Part shown: positions 45,960 through 58,143 of the stretch, piece after piece
Layout of the letters: the number at the start of each line of letters is the position of its first letter
Position numbering within the stretch: the stretch's first letter is position 1
Source of the DNA: Chrysemys picta bellii
Lineage: Eukaryota; Chordata; Testudines; Emydidae
Assembly (NCBI RefSeq): GCF_011386835.1
Contig: NC_088791.1
Span: forward strand, 53,649,498 to 53,713,497
Direction: 5' to 3'
Length of the DNA stretch: 64,000 bases
The notes under the pieces: model-generated
Database searches by the model: none
Told to the model about the DNA's origin: nothing
What the model saw: only the letters and a program-made list of their open reading frames with translations
Program-made: the position numbers and the translations under genes

Positions 45960-46444
45960 CAATCCTAGAAAGTGCTGTACTCCAGCTGGGGGGTGTGGGC
46001 TCTGGGGTGGGGCAGGGGATGAGGAGTTTGGGGTGTAGGAGGGTGCTCTTGGCTGGGACCGAGGAGTTTGGAGAGCAGGAGGGGGATCAGGGCTGAGGCA
46101 CGGGTTGGGGCATGGGGAGAGGCTCAAGGGTGTAGGCTCCAAGTGGCGCTTACCTCAAGCGGCTCCCGGAAGCAGCGGCATGTCCCTTCTCCAGCTCCTA
46201 CATGGAAGTGCAGCCAGGCAGCTCTGCAGGCTCCCCTATCCGCAGGCACTGCCCCTGCAGCTCCCATTGGAACACTGGAGGGGGCCATTGGAGCACGTAG
46301 GAGCCAGAGTGGGGCCATGCCGCGGCTTCCAGGAGCTGCGTGGAGTGGCCCCCGACCCCATTCCCCAGCGGGAGCTTGAGGGCTGACTTAAAACAGCTCA
46401 CGGGCTGGATCCAGCCCTCATGGGCCATAGTTTGCCCATCCCTG
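45960..46444. repeat. G-rich interspersed repeat ending in hAT-like terminus
   Basis: The stretch is G-rich (ggggtgtgggctctggggtg) and ends gtttgcccatccctg, which looks like a hAT right terminus. No matching left end or duplication was found. Confidence 0.45.
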
Positions 46445-46682
46445 TGCTAAATATTCATATACCCCTTCGTGCTTCGGCCACAATTCCAGGGGATATGCTT
46501 CCATGCTGATGGCGCTCGTTAAAAAAAATAATGCATTAATTAAATTTATGAATGAACTCCTTGGGGGGAGAATTGTATGTTTCCTGCTCTGCTTTAGCTG
46601 CATTCTGCCATATATTTCATGTTATAGCAGTCTCGGATGATGACCCAGCACATGTTCGTTTTAAAAACACTTCACTGCAGAT

Positions 46683-47157
46683 TTGACAAAACGCAAAGAA
46701 GGTACCAATGTGAGATTTCTAAATATAGCTATAGCACTCAACCCAAGGTTTAAGAATCTGAAGTGCCTTCCAAAATCTGAGTGGGATGAGGTGTGGAGCA
46801 TGCTTTCAGAAGACTTAAAAGAGCAGTGCTCCGATGTGGGAACTACAGAATCCAAACCACCTAAATAGAAAATCAACCTTCTGCTGGTGGAATCTGACTC
46901 AGATGATGAAAATGAGCATGCATCAGTCCACACTGCTTTGGACTGTTATCGAGCAGAACCCGCCATTTGCATGAACACGTCCTCTGGAATGGTGATCAAA
47001 CCATGAAAGGACATATGAATCTTTAGTGTATCTGGCACATAAATATCTGTTCTCACTGTCAGGTGACATTGTGAACAAGAAGCAGGCAGCAGTATCTCCT
47101 GCAAATGTAAACAAACTTGTTTGTCTGGGTGATTGGCTGAAAAAGAAGTTGGACTGA
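46683..47157 (+). pseudogene. hAT transposase C-terminal remnant
   Basis: Reading frames in pieces give NPRFKNLKCLPKSEWDEVW, then SDSDDENEHASVHTALDCY and, before TGA 47155-47157, a FSLSGDIVNKKQA segment with PANVNKLVCLGDWLKKK. This is the C-terminal dimerisation (hATC) region, normally with the 'S-x-x-GDIVNKKR..LSP..VN.L' pattern. A TAG lies after residue 61 of the first piece, and the segment before the dimerisation motif is deleted and frame-shifted. The intact protein would be a nuclear cut-and-paste transposase. Confidence 0.8.
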
Positions 47158-47285
47158 GTGGACTTGTAGGCTCCAAAGTTTTACATTGTTTTCTTTTTGA
47201 ATGCAGGGTTTTTTTGTACATAATTCTATATTTGTAAGTTCAACTTTCATGATAAAGAGATTGAACTACAGTACTTGTATTATGT

Positions 47286-47487
47286 CAGGGGTTCTCAAAC
47301 TGGGGGTTGGGAGGTTATTACATGGAGGGTTGTGAGCTGTTAGCCTCCACCCCAAACCCCGCTTTGCCTCCAGCATTTATAATGGTGTTAAATATATTTT
47401 AAAGTGTTTGTAATGTATAAAGGAGGGTCACACTCAGAGGCTTGCTATGTGAAAGGGGTCACCAGTACAAAAATTTGAGAACCACTG
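47286..47487. mobile_element. hAT MITE (Charlie/MER5-like) nested in hAT fossil
   Basis: Starts caggggttctcaaac and ends tttgagaaccactg, an inverted pair. The flanks tattatgt (47278-47285) and tattaggt (47488-47495) match 7 of 8. The host hAT sequence reads through across the insertion. Confidence 0.82.
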
Positions 47488-47755
47488 TATTAGGTGAATT
47501 GAAAAATACTAATTCTTTTGTTTTTTTACAGTGCAAATATTTGTATAAAAAATAAATATAAAGTGAGCAGTGTACACTTTGTGTTCTGTGTTGTAACTGA
47601 AATCAATATATTTGAAACTATAGAAAACATTCAAAAATATTTAAAGAAATGGTATTCTATTATTATCAGCACGATTAATCGTGTGATTAATCACAATTTG
47701 TTTTTTTAATCGTGCGATTAATCACGATTAATGTTTTTAATCACTTGACAGCCCA

Positions 47756-48176
47756 GTTTTATATCCCTGGCCCACATCAGTGAACTGGGACCAGGAAATA
47801 AACATCAGTGTCTTGCCAGCAATCCTGTTTGTCAGACCATTATTATACCGGGGAACTGTCATTTGTCTACCACTTTATCTTCACCCTGCCTGAATGGGTC
47901 ATATCACAGATTCCTTTCTCCTCCTGTGCAATGGGAAATCTCCATTCACCATTGCCCTAACTCCTCCACAAACACACCTTAGTTCAGTATATGTTATTTG
48001 CTGCCCATCCTTTCCACCCCACGAATCAGCCCTGTTTGAATGCACTCATTACGTCAGGAGGGAGAGTTTAATCCTGAAAAGACTGTCCAGCCCAACTAAT
48101 TGTAACAATCTAGAATGGAAGGTCAATAACAAAAGGGAATCCTGAATCCACTTGTGTCTATATATATATAGACACA
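47756..48176. other. Intergenic stretch, nothing recognised
   Basis: Non-coding; ends in a short (ta)n tract at about 48159-48170 next to the mariner-like MITE. Confidence 0.4.
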
Positions 48177-48351
48177 CACCTCTACCTTGATAAATCTTAC
48201 TGCGTTATAGGTGAAACCGCATTATATCGAACTTGCTTTGATCCACTGGAGTGTGCGGCCTTCCCCCCCCCCCCCCCCCAGAGCACTGCTTTATCACATT
48301 ATATCCGAATTTGTGTTATATTTGGTCACATTATATTGAGGTAGAGGTGTA
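48177..48351. mobile_element. Mariner/Tigger-like MITE
   Basis: acacctctaccttgata at the left and attgaggtagaggtgt at the right are inverted termini, flanked by TA-rich sequence. The interior repeats cattatat words and contains a run of about 16 C near 48264-48280. TA-target MITEs with these ends are common in turtles. Confidence 0.7.
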
Positions 48352-49049
48352 TATATATGACTTTTTGATCCTCAAAATTGCCTTTTCAACACTAATGTAA
48401 TTATACTGCCAGAAGGGAACAGTACTGTATGCATATAATTATAATTGCTGGAGGCATATGAAAGCACCTTCATGACTAATACATTGATTAACTAAAGAAG
48501 CTTGTAGGGCATCTTAACCACTAACCTCTGCCCATTAACTGAAGTAACTCTAGACAAGTTCATTGACCAAAATCACTAATACTCAAAATGGTTAGGGTGG
48601 CGGAAGAACATACTGTGATTAAAAACCAATATTTTTTCTTTGTGATGCACTAATTTTTCCTGACTTTGAATAACTCTATGTGTGTCCTCTACTCATAGCA
48701 AATAAACTGTAAAAAGAATAGGAATTGAAATGAGGATCTAAGGCCAGAAAAGAAATATCTTGTAAGTTTTCTTAAATTATCTCTTTAATAGTATGGTTTT
48801 ATTGCTTCCTAATTTACCACAGATTTTATAGATTACACATGAAGTGAATAGGACTGGAAATCTAGATTCTAGAGCACTCGCAAATATGCACATAGAATAC
48901 AAAAAATGAAAATAAAAGGAAAGCAAGTTAATCACTCTAGTGACAAGTAAGCTAAAACTCACCTATGCAAAGAAATAATTTACTCTGGAAAGCTGTAGTG
49001 CTGAAAGAAACCTAGTGATGATAGAAGACAGCAAATCAGACATGAGCTT
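48352..49049. other. Intergenic stretch, nothing recognised
   Basis: Non-coding AT-rich sequence. Confidence 0.4.
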
Positions 49050-49395
49050 ATGTGAAAAGGCTGCAAAAAAAGACCAATGGAATTTTGGTTGCATCCATAG
49101 AGCATCATGTCTCAAAGCAAAGAGGAAATAATCCAGCTCTGTTCAGAATGCACCTGGAATAATGCACTCACATTTGGGCACCCCAGTGACAGAAAGAAAT
49201 TAACAAATTGGAAGGAGATCAGAGAAGAGCAACAGAAACTATCCGCAGGTGGAAGAAAGATTAAAAGACCTAAACATGTATAATTTGTCTAAAGGAGTGC
49301 AATATTCCGCAAATTCTTGAAGGACGTAAACGACAAAGGAGCAAAATTACTTAACATGATACATAGGGTTATAACTACAAGGCAAAATGAACCCA
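49050..49395 (+). repeat. CR1 fragment, older subfamily
   Basis: ttggttgcatccatagagca, then catgtctcaaagcaaagagg, ttgggcacccc and agagaagagcaacag follow the CR1 3' ORF2 region with heavy decay. Confidence 0.6.
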
Positions 49396-49421
49396 AGGCC
49401 CTGATGCATTATTAATCTAGT

Positions 49422-50753
49422 GCGGCAGTTTGCCAACTTTTTGAACTGATCCCCTCCTCCCCCTTTGAGTTACAATTTTTGGTTGCATTCCCCCAACCTA
49501 GACAAAAATAGACACATGCAAAAGTAAGCTTGATAGCCTACTCATAAACCTAACAGAGACCTTATCACAACTTTAATTACCTTACCTAGACCTATAAGTT
49601 TCAAATACACAGATACTTACCAATGGCATGGCCAAGGTGTAGTAAGATGAGGCCCTGAAACATAGACCCTTATCAGAGGTCCGGTATGAGGCCTAAGGCC
49701 TGAACTAAAGTAATGGTCAAGACTTTGCTAACATAAAGCAAAGTTAAGCTGTGAGCCAGAGGCAGGCCCTGCTTGCAGAAGCTGGCAACGAAAGGGCTGA
49801 TGTTGCAAAAATACACATACCTAAAAGGTACTGGACACTAGAGATACCCGAACACTCCGATACTTGCATATTCCACACGGATAACAAGGACAGGGGCAAA
49901 AGGGGAATATGAGGGATAGAGTTGTTTTGTTCGAACCAACATGTACAAGGTGAGAGGCAGCACCTTGCTGCGTAGAGGGGTTGTACCTTGCTACATAGAG
50001 GGGTTGCTCCTCAATACATCAGGACTAATGTGTAATTTGTTTGTATCTGTGTATAAGAATGCACCCCTCAGTGGATATCTTTGTCTGGCCTACGTAGCAG
50101 TGGAAAGTCCCACCACTGACTGAGCTGGTCCATTGTCAGGAAGCACATATGTGCTAGCAGAACTGTAGATATTTGATCTGGGGAGTTAGAGACTGTGTTT
50201 CATTTGGCAATAAACCTGGCCGGGTGCCTTCATACCTTATCGGAGTCTGTGGTCATTGGGGGTTCTCTCGGGGGTCTGCTGTGTCAGCTATCTGCGCAGA
50301 GCTGGGGCAGCACACAGAGGGAACACATGCATGCAGCCAACTGTTATCAACATTGAACAGAGCAGAGCACCACACCAGTAGCGTCTGACAACACAAAGCT
50401 TCCTCAGCAGCAGGCTGCTTCTACCTTGCAGCCAGGCTGCACCGCTAGGGCAGGGCCAATGCCTACCCTCTGCCCATCCCCCCTTGGATTTCAGGGTGGA
50501 AGAAGGCATGTGCGATGGTCTCTGGGGGCGGAGCCAGTGCTGGGCACAGAGGCTGTCAGGAGCAAAAAATCAGAGCAACAATGGTGGATGTTGACACTGA
50601 CACATAGGCTGGGTGGCCTGCTGAGGTGAGTCGGGGGTATTCTCTCCCTGCCCTCATGGGGGCTGGCACAAACCGCCTGGTGTCGCCACTAATCTCCCTC
50701 CCGAATGTTCCTCCTGCCCCCCAGGGGCGCTCACACCACAGTTTGAAAACCTC
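49422..50753. mobile_element. hAT-like repeat carrying a nested ERV LTR
   Basis: Flanked by an exact 8-bp duplication aatctagt (49414-49421 and 50754-50761). Ends are gcggcagtttgccaac and cacagtttgaaaacctc, imperfectly inverted around a caaact core. A retroviral LTR (about 49648-50300) interrupts it. Confidence 0.68.
49648..50300 (+). mobile_element. Nested retroviral LTR
   Basis: Begins near tgaggccctgaaacatag. It has gtataagaat (50051-50060) as a TATA-like box and aataaa at 50209-50214, followed by cctggccgggtgccttcat. Tandem ttgctacatagaggggttg units lie before the TATA. The sequence resembles a turtle gamma-like ERV LTR. The 3' end and duplication are not fixed. Confidence 0.6.
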
Positions 50754-50761
50754 AATCTAGT

Positions 50762-51099
50762 AAGATTGAAATTTGTTATAAAATGGACATGCAAGAATCC
50801 TATATGACATAATTATCTGATTCCTATCTATTTGATGCTACATCTGTATGCTCCTCAAAAATTTCAAGCTCTGCCCTTTGGCACCACCAGATTTCTAGTG
50901 GCTGGTTTATGCTCCAGTTTTGTTTCGTGAAACTTTACACATCATTTGTGGAAAAGAGGGAGGTTTTGCTCCCTAAGACAGAGCAATATTTACAAGAAAC
51001 TAAACATTTTCCTAGTATGTAGTATTTATTAAAAGGGTTGCTAGTTGATTCATGTAGGGAAACAAGTCTAAAAAGGGCAATCTTATAATGAGACAACGT
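50762..51099. other. Intergenic stretch, nothing recognised
   Basis: AT-rich and non-coding. Confidence 0.4.
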
Positions 51100-51800
51100 G
51101 GGTGAGGTAATATCTTTTTACTTGTGGTGGGACAGCATTTCTGCCCAGCCTGCTAAGAGCTGACAATCACTAAGAGTTGGGTGGAACCTCAAGAGACTGA
51201 CCTGCAGAAGTCACAGCAGAGAGGGAGGTGGCAGCAGAAGGAGAATGGCAGGCGGCTAGCAGAGAGGAACAGCAACTGGTGGGGTGGCCAGCCAGAGCAG
51301 GTGTTCAGATGGTGGAGCAAGCAAGGTGCCTTCTTCCCCAGGTGGGAGGTGAACTCACACAAATGTACTTTTGAACTGTAGGTCCTTACTGACCAAAGCA
51401 ATCACTGTAAGTGGAGTCTGGTGAGGGAGCAGAGAGGGGCAAAAAAGGAACTTTTGGTTGTAGAACTCAGGAACATGAGGCAAAAGACAATGCCCCACGC
51501 ACTCTGGGGTGGGCATCCTGCTCACAGTTTTATGATTATGAATCCTGCTTGTGGCATTCTCCCTAATTAATGTTGGGTGACTTCCCTCCTTTCATTAAAA
51601 GTTTCTTTTCCACACTCAGACGCTGTGCTTGTGAGTGGGGAAGTATTGCCTTTCAGAGGTACCCGGGGTGGTGTGTAATTTTTCCAGGTTACTGGGTGGG
51701 GACCTGAGACGGTTCTGTGTTGTATTGTTGAAGAGGAACCCCTAGATATTGAACCCAGCTCAGGTTGCTGCCGGCTCCACCTGGCAGAAGGGTTACAGAT
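51100..51800 (+). repeat. LTR-like repeat, second copy of the 8495 family
   Basis: From about 51515 it closely parallels 8495-9320: tcattaaaagtttcttttcc, gtggggaagtattgcct, aacccctagatattgaaccc and tggcagaagggttaca. Upstream, a polypurine-rich part from 51180 may belong to the same element. A short Penelope-like phrase precedes it at 51095-51122. Confidence 0.5.
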
Positions 51801-52067
51801 GTTGAATCAGAACAAAACCTTCAAACCTATTCTATAAGGAACAAACCGGCATTTGCAGAAGGATGAACTAGATGACTAACAGGTTTTTCAAAGCTTAATT
51901 TCTTTGTTGGTTTGCCTTGGGAATACAATACTGTGTTTTAAAATAAATGCAGTTACTAGGGGATATTTTGTTTTGCTTTGTGTACCTAAGAATAAAATTA
52001 CTGGTAGGTAGAGTAATATTTCTGTGGACCTCTGAATTTTCCCCTTCCAGATCACAGGTAATCAGAT

Positions 52068-52666
52068 TGTTGGTGTCATTAGGCATAACCCTAGGTAACT
52101 CGGGAGGGTGGAAGACCACAAGTGAGGATGAAGCCTTCCTGCACTAGGCCTAAATGAACCAAAGTCCTTCCATGTTTAAACTCTAATCGACCTCAAAAGC
52201 CAGATGCAGAAATTGAAATGTGTAACAGCCAGTTATCAGGTGCAGCACCGCTCAGACCAGTGCGAAGCAGTAATAATGAGGCCTGCATACTTCTGGCTGA
52301 AAGCCAAAATAACAAATCAAAGGAAAGGGACAAGATAATAATTCAAGGAGAAGTTACTAACAAGCTGGACTTATAGCCGCCAAGATGATTTAACTGCTTA
52401 AATGTAATTGCTTGCTACTTGCTTAATGTAAACTTTTATAGAAGGAAGGGGGGGGGAGAAGGAAAGAGCTTAGCTGCAAAATGTATAAAAAGAGAAACGC
52501 TGCTTATGATGGTGTGCTTAATCTGAGACGTGCCAGTCTCCTTGCACCGCTTTGAGATCTCAAATAAACTTTGATTGCTTCTCCACCCTGGTGTGTTCAT
52601 TGGCGCGAAGCACACCGGGCAACGAACCCCACTGTTGCTTTCCTCGGGCACTCTGTGCCGGCAACA
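52068..52666 (+). repeat. ERV 5' LTR
   Basis: 599 bp from tgttggtg to cggcaaca, with TG/CA ends. A TATA-like box tataaaa lies at 52484-52490. The aataaa signal lies about 80 bp further on (ctcaaataaactttg, near 52559-52573), giving short R and U5. It carries three extra bases (cat) near its start relative to the 3' LTR. Confidence 0.92.
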
Positions 52667-52670
52667 GTCT

Positions 52671-52688
52671 TGGCGTCCCTGGCTGGGG
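52671..52688 (+). promoter_or_regulatory. Primer-binding site, tRNA-Asn-like
   Basis: tggcgtccctggctgggg starts five bases past the LTR. The 3' end of vertebrate tRNA-Asn, from memory, ends ACCCAGGGACGCCA. This site is complementary at about 16 of 18 positions. Confidence 0.72.
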
Positions 52689-52991
52689 TCAAGGCTGAAA
52701 TTTAGCCTTGCCCGGACCCCTCTCGGAGGTCGACGGATTGCGGCGACGACCGACGCCCAGCGCGCACCGGTGACTTCATCGGGGGCCTCGGTGGAGACGT
52801 GGTTTGGTCGACCCCAGAGGGCACAATGGTGTAACGCGCTCGTACAGTGGAGAAGCGGCTGCAGGCGACGGTGGGGAACCAGTCCCGTGGATAGGGCAAC
52901 GGTGTGAAACCGGACCCTTGGATAAGGTAGGAACAGTCCAGTGGGGACTTTACCTGTTTTGACCTGGGGACGCCCAGTGTCTCCCTAGAGT

Positions 52992-54715
52992 ATGGAGGAG
53001 GGACAGTGTACTACAGGCAGGGCAAGGTATATGCCCTTAGAATGCATTCTGGTGAACTGGAAAGTGTTTGAATCGGATCCATTGACTAAAAGTAAACTGA
53101 AAAGGTTCTGTACTATAGACTGGCCTCAGTACCAACTAGAGGACCTGGAAAGGTGGCCACCGGAAGGATAACTTAATTATAATACGATCCTTCAATTACT
53201 TCTGTTTTGTCAGCGAATGGGTAAATGGAATGAACATATGTATGTACAGTTGTTTATGTTGCTAAGAGATAGGTCAGATCTTTTGCAGAGGTGTAATTTA
53301 ACCCCGACAGGATCGGCAGTGGCTAATGTTAGTCCCTCGATCCCCTCCCCGGTTGTGATGGCAGAGCCGGTGTCCCTTTCGGCTCCAACACCCCACCATA
53401 TAAAGACAAGGTGCCACAGGTCCCAGAGATTGCCCCCTCGGTGGGATTCTATCCATTGATTACTGAGACTCGGATAGCCCGTCCTGAAGCAAACAATCGC
53501 CCGGCCACTACTATGCAGGTCTATACACATGTGCCTTTTAACCCGGTGGACCTAGCAGCCTTTAAGGCACAGGCAGGGGAATTCTCCACGAACCCAAGCA
53601 AGTTTATCTTGGTCTTTGAGGGGTGCCTGGTTAGCCATAAGCCTGACTGGGATGATCGTAATGTCCTTATGCGGACCCTGCTGTCTGAGGTGGAGCGTAA
53701 TCAGGTTATATCTAAGGTGAGGGAGGAGGCACAGCGGAGACATGACCTGGATATCCAAAATGTCCCCATTCCTGCCGATATGGTCCCCATAGCGGATCCA
53801 AGGTGGAATCCTAATGAGCCTCAGGATCAGACCCGCCTCAATATGTATAAAGAATTGCTTTTACATGGTCTCCGACACTCGGCTGTCCGACATAACAATT
53901 GGGCAAAGCTGTATGAGCTAGTACAGGAGCCAAAAGAAAGTCCGGTTGCTTTTCTGCAGCGTATTCGGGATACCATCAGGCAAACTACTAATGCCAATCC
54001 CGATGATCCGGCCACCGAGGCAATTATAAAGGGTATCTTTACCAGCCGTGCCGCCCCTGATATTAAAAGGAAATTACAGAAAAAGGAGGATTTGATGGGC
54101 ATGACCATGGCATAAATTCTGGAAACTGCAACCAGGGCTTATAGCCTTAGGGAGGAAGAAAAGAAAAAAAGGCAAGTGAAAATGATGGTCGCAGCAGTAC
54201 AGGCCAATGGCAAGGGAAAGTTTCAGGAAGGTGGAAGGGGCTGGAGAATGAGAGGCCGTGGACGTGGGCGCCCTGGCTCACAGGAAAGGCGTCTGGGTTG
54301 CAACCAGTGTGCCATATGCCGAAAGGAGGGACATTGGAAAAATGAGTGCCCCAAAAGGCATGGCAGCAGCAGCGGAGGATCAGGAATAGAGGTGTCAGGG
54401 GAGACGGACTATCCTGCCCCCGGAACCCCGAGTAAAAATGCGGGTGGGAGATTCGGACATAGACTTCTTAATAGACTCTGGAGCGGCACAAACCGCCGTA
54501 AACCAACCCCTTCAGCTGCCCGTGGCAGACTCTCTCACTGTGGTGGGCGCCACAGGAAAAGGAACCAAGTGCCCAGTGTATGCCCCAGTGGAATGTGCTT
54601 TGGGAAACAAAACTCTATCTCACGAACTGGTTTACCTCCCCGATTGTCCAATGCCTCTACTGGGACGGGAACTGCTTTGTCGCTTAGGTGTCACCCTGCA
54701 TTTCACCCAAGATGA
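52992..54715 (+). pseudogene. gag: ERV gag remnant (matrix, capsid, nucleocapsid)
   Basis: The frame from ATG 52992 opens a gammaretrovirus-like matrix (MPLECILVNWKVF, DWPQYQLEDLERWP). It is broken by TAA at 53169-53171 and a frame change near 53395-53411. The capsid follows from 53411 with FSTNPSKFILVFEGCL and a major homology-like region, ESPVAFLQRIRDTIRQ. An in-frame TAA stands at 54113-54115. Beyond it is a charged linker and a single nucleocapsid knuckle, CAICRKEGHWKNEC, after an Arg/Gly-rich stretch. The frame runs on to 54715, overlapping pol, because pol lies in another frame. Gag would assemble particles and bind genomic RNA. This copy is non-functional. The absence of a clear myristoylation glycine after Met1 is notable. 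Confidence 0.88.
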
Positions 54716-57700
54716 AATAACCCTCACCTTACCCCCCGAGAATGCATGGATAATGACCCTTGCAATTGAGCCCTCAGCCATGCAACCCCCAGAATGGAGC
54801 CAGTGGGAGAAGCAGGTATATCCTCTGGTATGGGCAACCGGGGTCCCAGAAAAAGCAGCCCATCAAACCCCCGTTAATGTTCAGCTATTGCCAGGAAAAG
54901 GTCCGGTGCGAATTAAGCAGTATCCGATCAAAAGGGAAGCCAGAGAGGGACTGCAGGAGACTATAGACCAGTTCCTAAAGTACAGGGTACTTCGAGAATG
55001 CCAGTCAGCTTGGAACACTCCCATCTTGCCTGTACAAAAGCCCAATGGCACATATTGGCTGGTCCAGAACCTGAGGGCAGTTAATGAGCGGGTTAAGACT
55101 CTGCACTCCCTTGTTCCAAACCTGTATACACTGTTGGCCTCTATAGGGGGGCAGTATACGCATTTTTCGGTCCTAGATTTAAAGGACGCTTTCTTCACGA
55201 TTCCGGTTGACACCCAATCTCAGGAGATTTTCTCCTTCGAGTGGGAGGACAAGAGAAGGGTTAAAAAGCAGCTTTGCTGGACAGTGTTGGCTCAGGGATT
55301 TAAAAATTCCCCCACCCTTTTCGGCCAGGCCCTGGCCAGAGACTTGGAGGAGTGGGATAATGAGGACAAGGTCCTCCTCCTGCAATATGTAGATGACTTG
55401 TTAATTGCCGCTGTGGGTTTAACCCCTTGCCTTAAAGCCACTGTGAGCCTCCTGAACTTTGTTGGACTCCGAGGATATCGGGTAGCACAGAGTAAGGCTC
55501 AGATCGCCCTCCCAGAAGTACAGTACTTAGGGTTTCACATAAGGCAGGAGGAGAGTCAGCTTTCAAACGAAAGGAAGGAAGCTATCTGTCAAATTCCTAT
55601 CCCAAGCAATCGTAAACGGCTCAGGGCGTTTCTGGGCATGGCAGGCTTCTGCAGAATATGGATTCCAGAGTTTGGACTGTGGGCTAAACCCTTGTACGAA
55701 TGCGTTAAGGGAGCGGATCACGACTCCTTTCACTGGTCCTCAGAAGCCGACAAAGCATTTAAGGTTTTAAAAAGGAAACTGATGGAAGCCCCAGCCCTGG
55801 GTCTGCCGGACCTCACTAAGCCATTCCAACTGTATGTACATGAAAGGAAAGGGGTGGCCCTAGGAGTGTTTACTCAGTTATTAGGCACCTGGAACTGTCC
55901 CGTGGCATATTTCTCTAAACAACTGGATCAAGTTGCCAAGGGGTGGCCGGCATGTTTACAGGCGGTCGCAGCAACTGCCCTAGTGCTTGGGGAAGCCGAG
56001 AAACTGACACTGGGGGGAATTGTGCAAGTGTATACTCCCCACATGGTCCAAGCCCTGCTGGATACGAAGGGTGGTCTCTGGCTTACACAGGCTCGGGTAG
56101 CTCAGTATCAGGCTAAACTTTTAGATAATCCTGAAGTTACCCTACAGACCTGCCCCTCCCTTAAACCAGCCACCATGCTGCCAGAAACAGAGGAGCAGGA
56201 ACACGACTGTTTGGAGGTCATAGATGCCCAATACTCCAGTCGCCCGGACTTAAAAGATCAACCGCTCCCTAATGCAGACTGTGAGTGGTACACCGACGGC
56301 ATTGTTACAACAGACAAAGGAGGGCGGGCTATGCTGTTGTAACTCTCCACGAAACCATGGAAGCAGAGGGTTTACCTGCTGGGACATCAGCCCAGCTGGC
56401 TGAATTGATAACCTTAACCCGTGCACTTGAACTGTCAAAAGGAAAAAGAGTTAACATTTTTACTGATTCCAGATATGCTTTTGGAGTGCTACACGCTCAT
56501 GCAGGTCTGTGGAAGCAGAGAGGAATGCTAACAGCCCAAGGCTCTCCGGTCAAGGATGGGCTTCAAATTCTCCGGCTTTTAGAAGCGGTGCAGCTCCCCT
56601 CAGCGGTAGCAGTGGTGCACTGCAAAGCTCATCAAAGGACAGATCAAGATGTGGCTAGGGGTAATGCCAGGGCAGATAGGGAGGCTAAGCAAGCTGCTAC
56701 CCTGGAACCACGGGAAGCAGAGGATGCCTATATGCATGCCCTCATCCCATCAGTGGGGAAGCTCCCGGCCCCTCAGTACTCTCACAAAGAGAGGAACCTG
56801 ACTGACACACTTGGGCTCCAGGAAAAGGAGGGATGGCTCCACTCCACAGAAGGAAAAATCCTCCTACCAAAGAATCTAATATGGCTAGTGCTACAGAAAC
56901 TACATCAGACCACCTATGCCGGCAGAGAGGCTCTTACCCAGCTTATGAATAAATATTTTCTAACCTCTGGACTTAGACCCCCGGCCTCCCAGGTACAGGC
57001 TGAATGTCTGATCTGCCAAAAGAATAACCCTCCACCGGGAGTGTCAGTGCCACCAGCCACTCTGGAAGCTACCCCAGGCCCGGGACTGGTTTGGCAAATA
57101 GACTACTGAGTTCCACCGAACCCAAGGGTTCAGATACCTGCTCGTTTTGGTGGATCGATTCAGCGGATGGCCTGAAGCCTTCCCATGCCGAAACAACACT
57201 GCCAAAACGGTGGCTCTTAAATTTGTCAAGGAAATCATTCCCCGCTTCGGACTCCCCCAGTGAATGGAATCTGACAACGGAACACACTTCACATCTCAAG
57301 TCGTTCAGAAGATATCGGATGTCCTGCAAATCCCCTGGAAGCTCCACACTCCATGGCGACCGCAGGCCAGTGGGGTAGTGGACCGTACAAATCAGACACT
57401 CAAGCGACATCTCTCAAAGGTCTGCCAGGAGGCTTCCTTACGGTGGCCTGATGCCTTACCCCTTGTTTTGCTCCAAGTTCGCGCTCTCCCAAAGGGCAGA
57501 TTAGGGCTTAGTCCCTTCAAGATTATGTTTGGAAGGGCATGGCCTATGAAAGGTACACCAGTTCTGTTAGGGGAGTGGGAGGTAGGCTGTGGCTTCTTAT
57601 CTCAGTACATGTGCTCTCTGTCTGCTGTTCTCTCAACAGGTATACCAAAGTTTTGCAGCCTCTCCCACTGGATGCCCCTGTCCACTCCCTGCAACCAGGT

Positions 57701-57931
57701 GACTCCGTTCTCATTCGTACCTGGAAGGACGAGCCTCTCCAAGAGAAGTGGAAGGGATCCCACACCGTCCTGCTGGTCTCGCACACAGCAGCAAAGGTTG
57801 AGGGACACAAAAACTGGATCCATCACTCTCATCTAAAAGCAGTGCCCGCTCCTGAACGGTGGACCGTCCAGCCTACGGAAAAGACTGCCAGCGACGACCT
57901 GGGACTTAAACTGTTATTCAAAAGACAATAA
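54399..57931 (+). pseudogene. pol: ERV pol remnant (protease, RT, RNase H, integrase)
   Basis: Protease: FLIDSGAAQTAV, with DSG instead of the usual DTG, and LLGRELL. Reverse transcriptase: LDLKDAFFTIPV, LAQGFKNSPTLF and the YVDD box (55386-55397). RNase H: WYTDG near 56286, then FTDSRYAFGVLHAH after a frame change at about 56310-56340. Integrase: zinc region with CLICQ, but the second His is Tyr (TAT 56915-56917). Then come a TGA at 57107-57109 with frame change, a TGA at 57261-57263, and ESDNGTHF. The third catalytic residue is Asp (57381-57383) where Glu is expected. The C-terminal module is in another frame to TAA at 57931. The enzyme set would copy and insert the provirus. This copy is inactive. 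Confidence 0.9.
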
Positions 57932-58143
57932 GGTCTGCTGGGAATGCTCTGTGACCTCTTTGGACAGCCGCAGCACACTCCCCGCGAGAACTTTAAGCAT
58001 TGGTTGTGTTTATTTTCACATTTTATTTTACCTAACCTGGTGGCCTGGTCCCTTTTGTTTTTAGTCTGCCTGCTATTGGTAATTGTTATTTTGTGGGTAT
58101 TTGGGGAATTGTAATTGTTAGTCCCCAGGGTCACCTGCCCAAA

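Larger units (their letters stand above)
46445..47755 (+). mobile_element. Fossil autonomous hAT element, 3' part
   Basis: Contains a decayed ZBED-type hAT transposase C-terminus (see next entry), a long AT-rich 3' UTR and a distinctive tail of repeated ttaatcgtgcgattaatcac words ending ttgacagccc. This is the complement of the hAT start cagggctgtcaa. The 5' half is missing. A smaller hAT MITE (47286-47487) sits in the 3' UTR. Confidence 0.78.

Noticed and set aside
54176..54715. Arg-rich 179-codon frame as an independent gene
   Set aside because: The first part is the gag nucleocapsid and the rest is gag frame running over pol.
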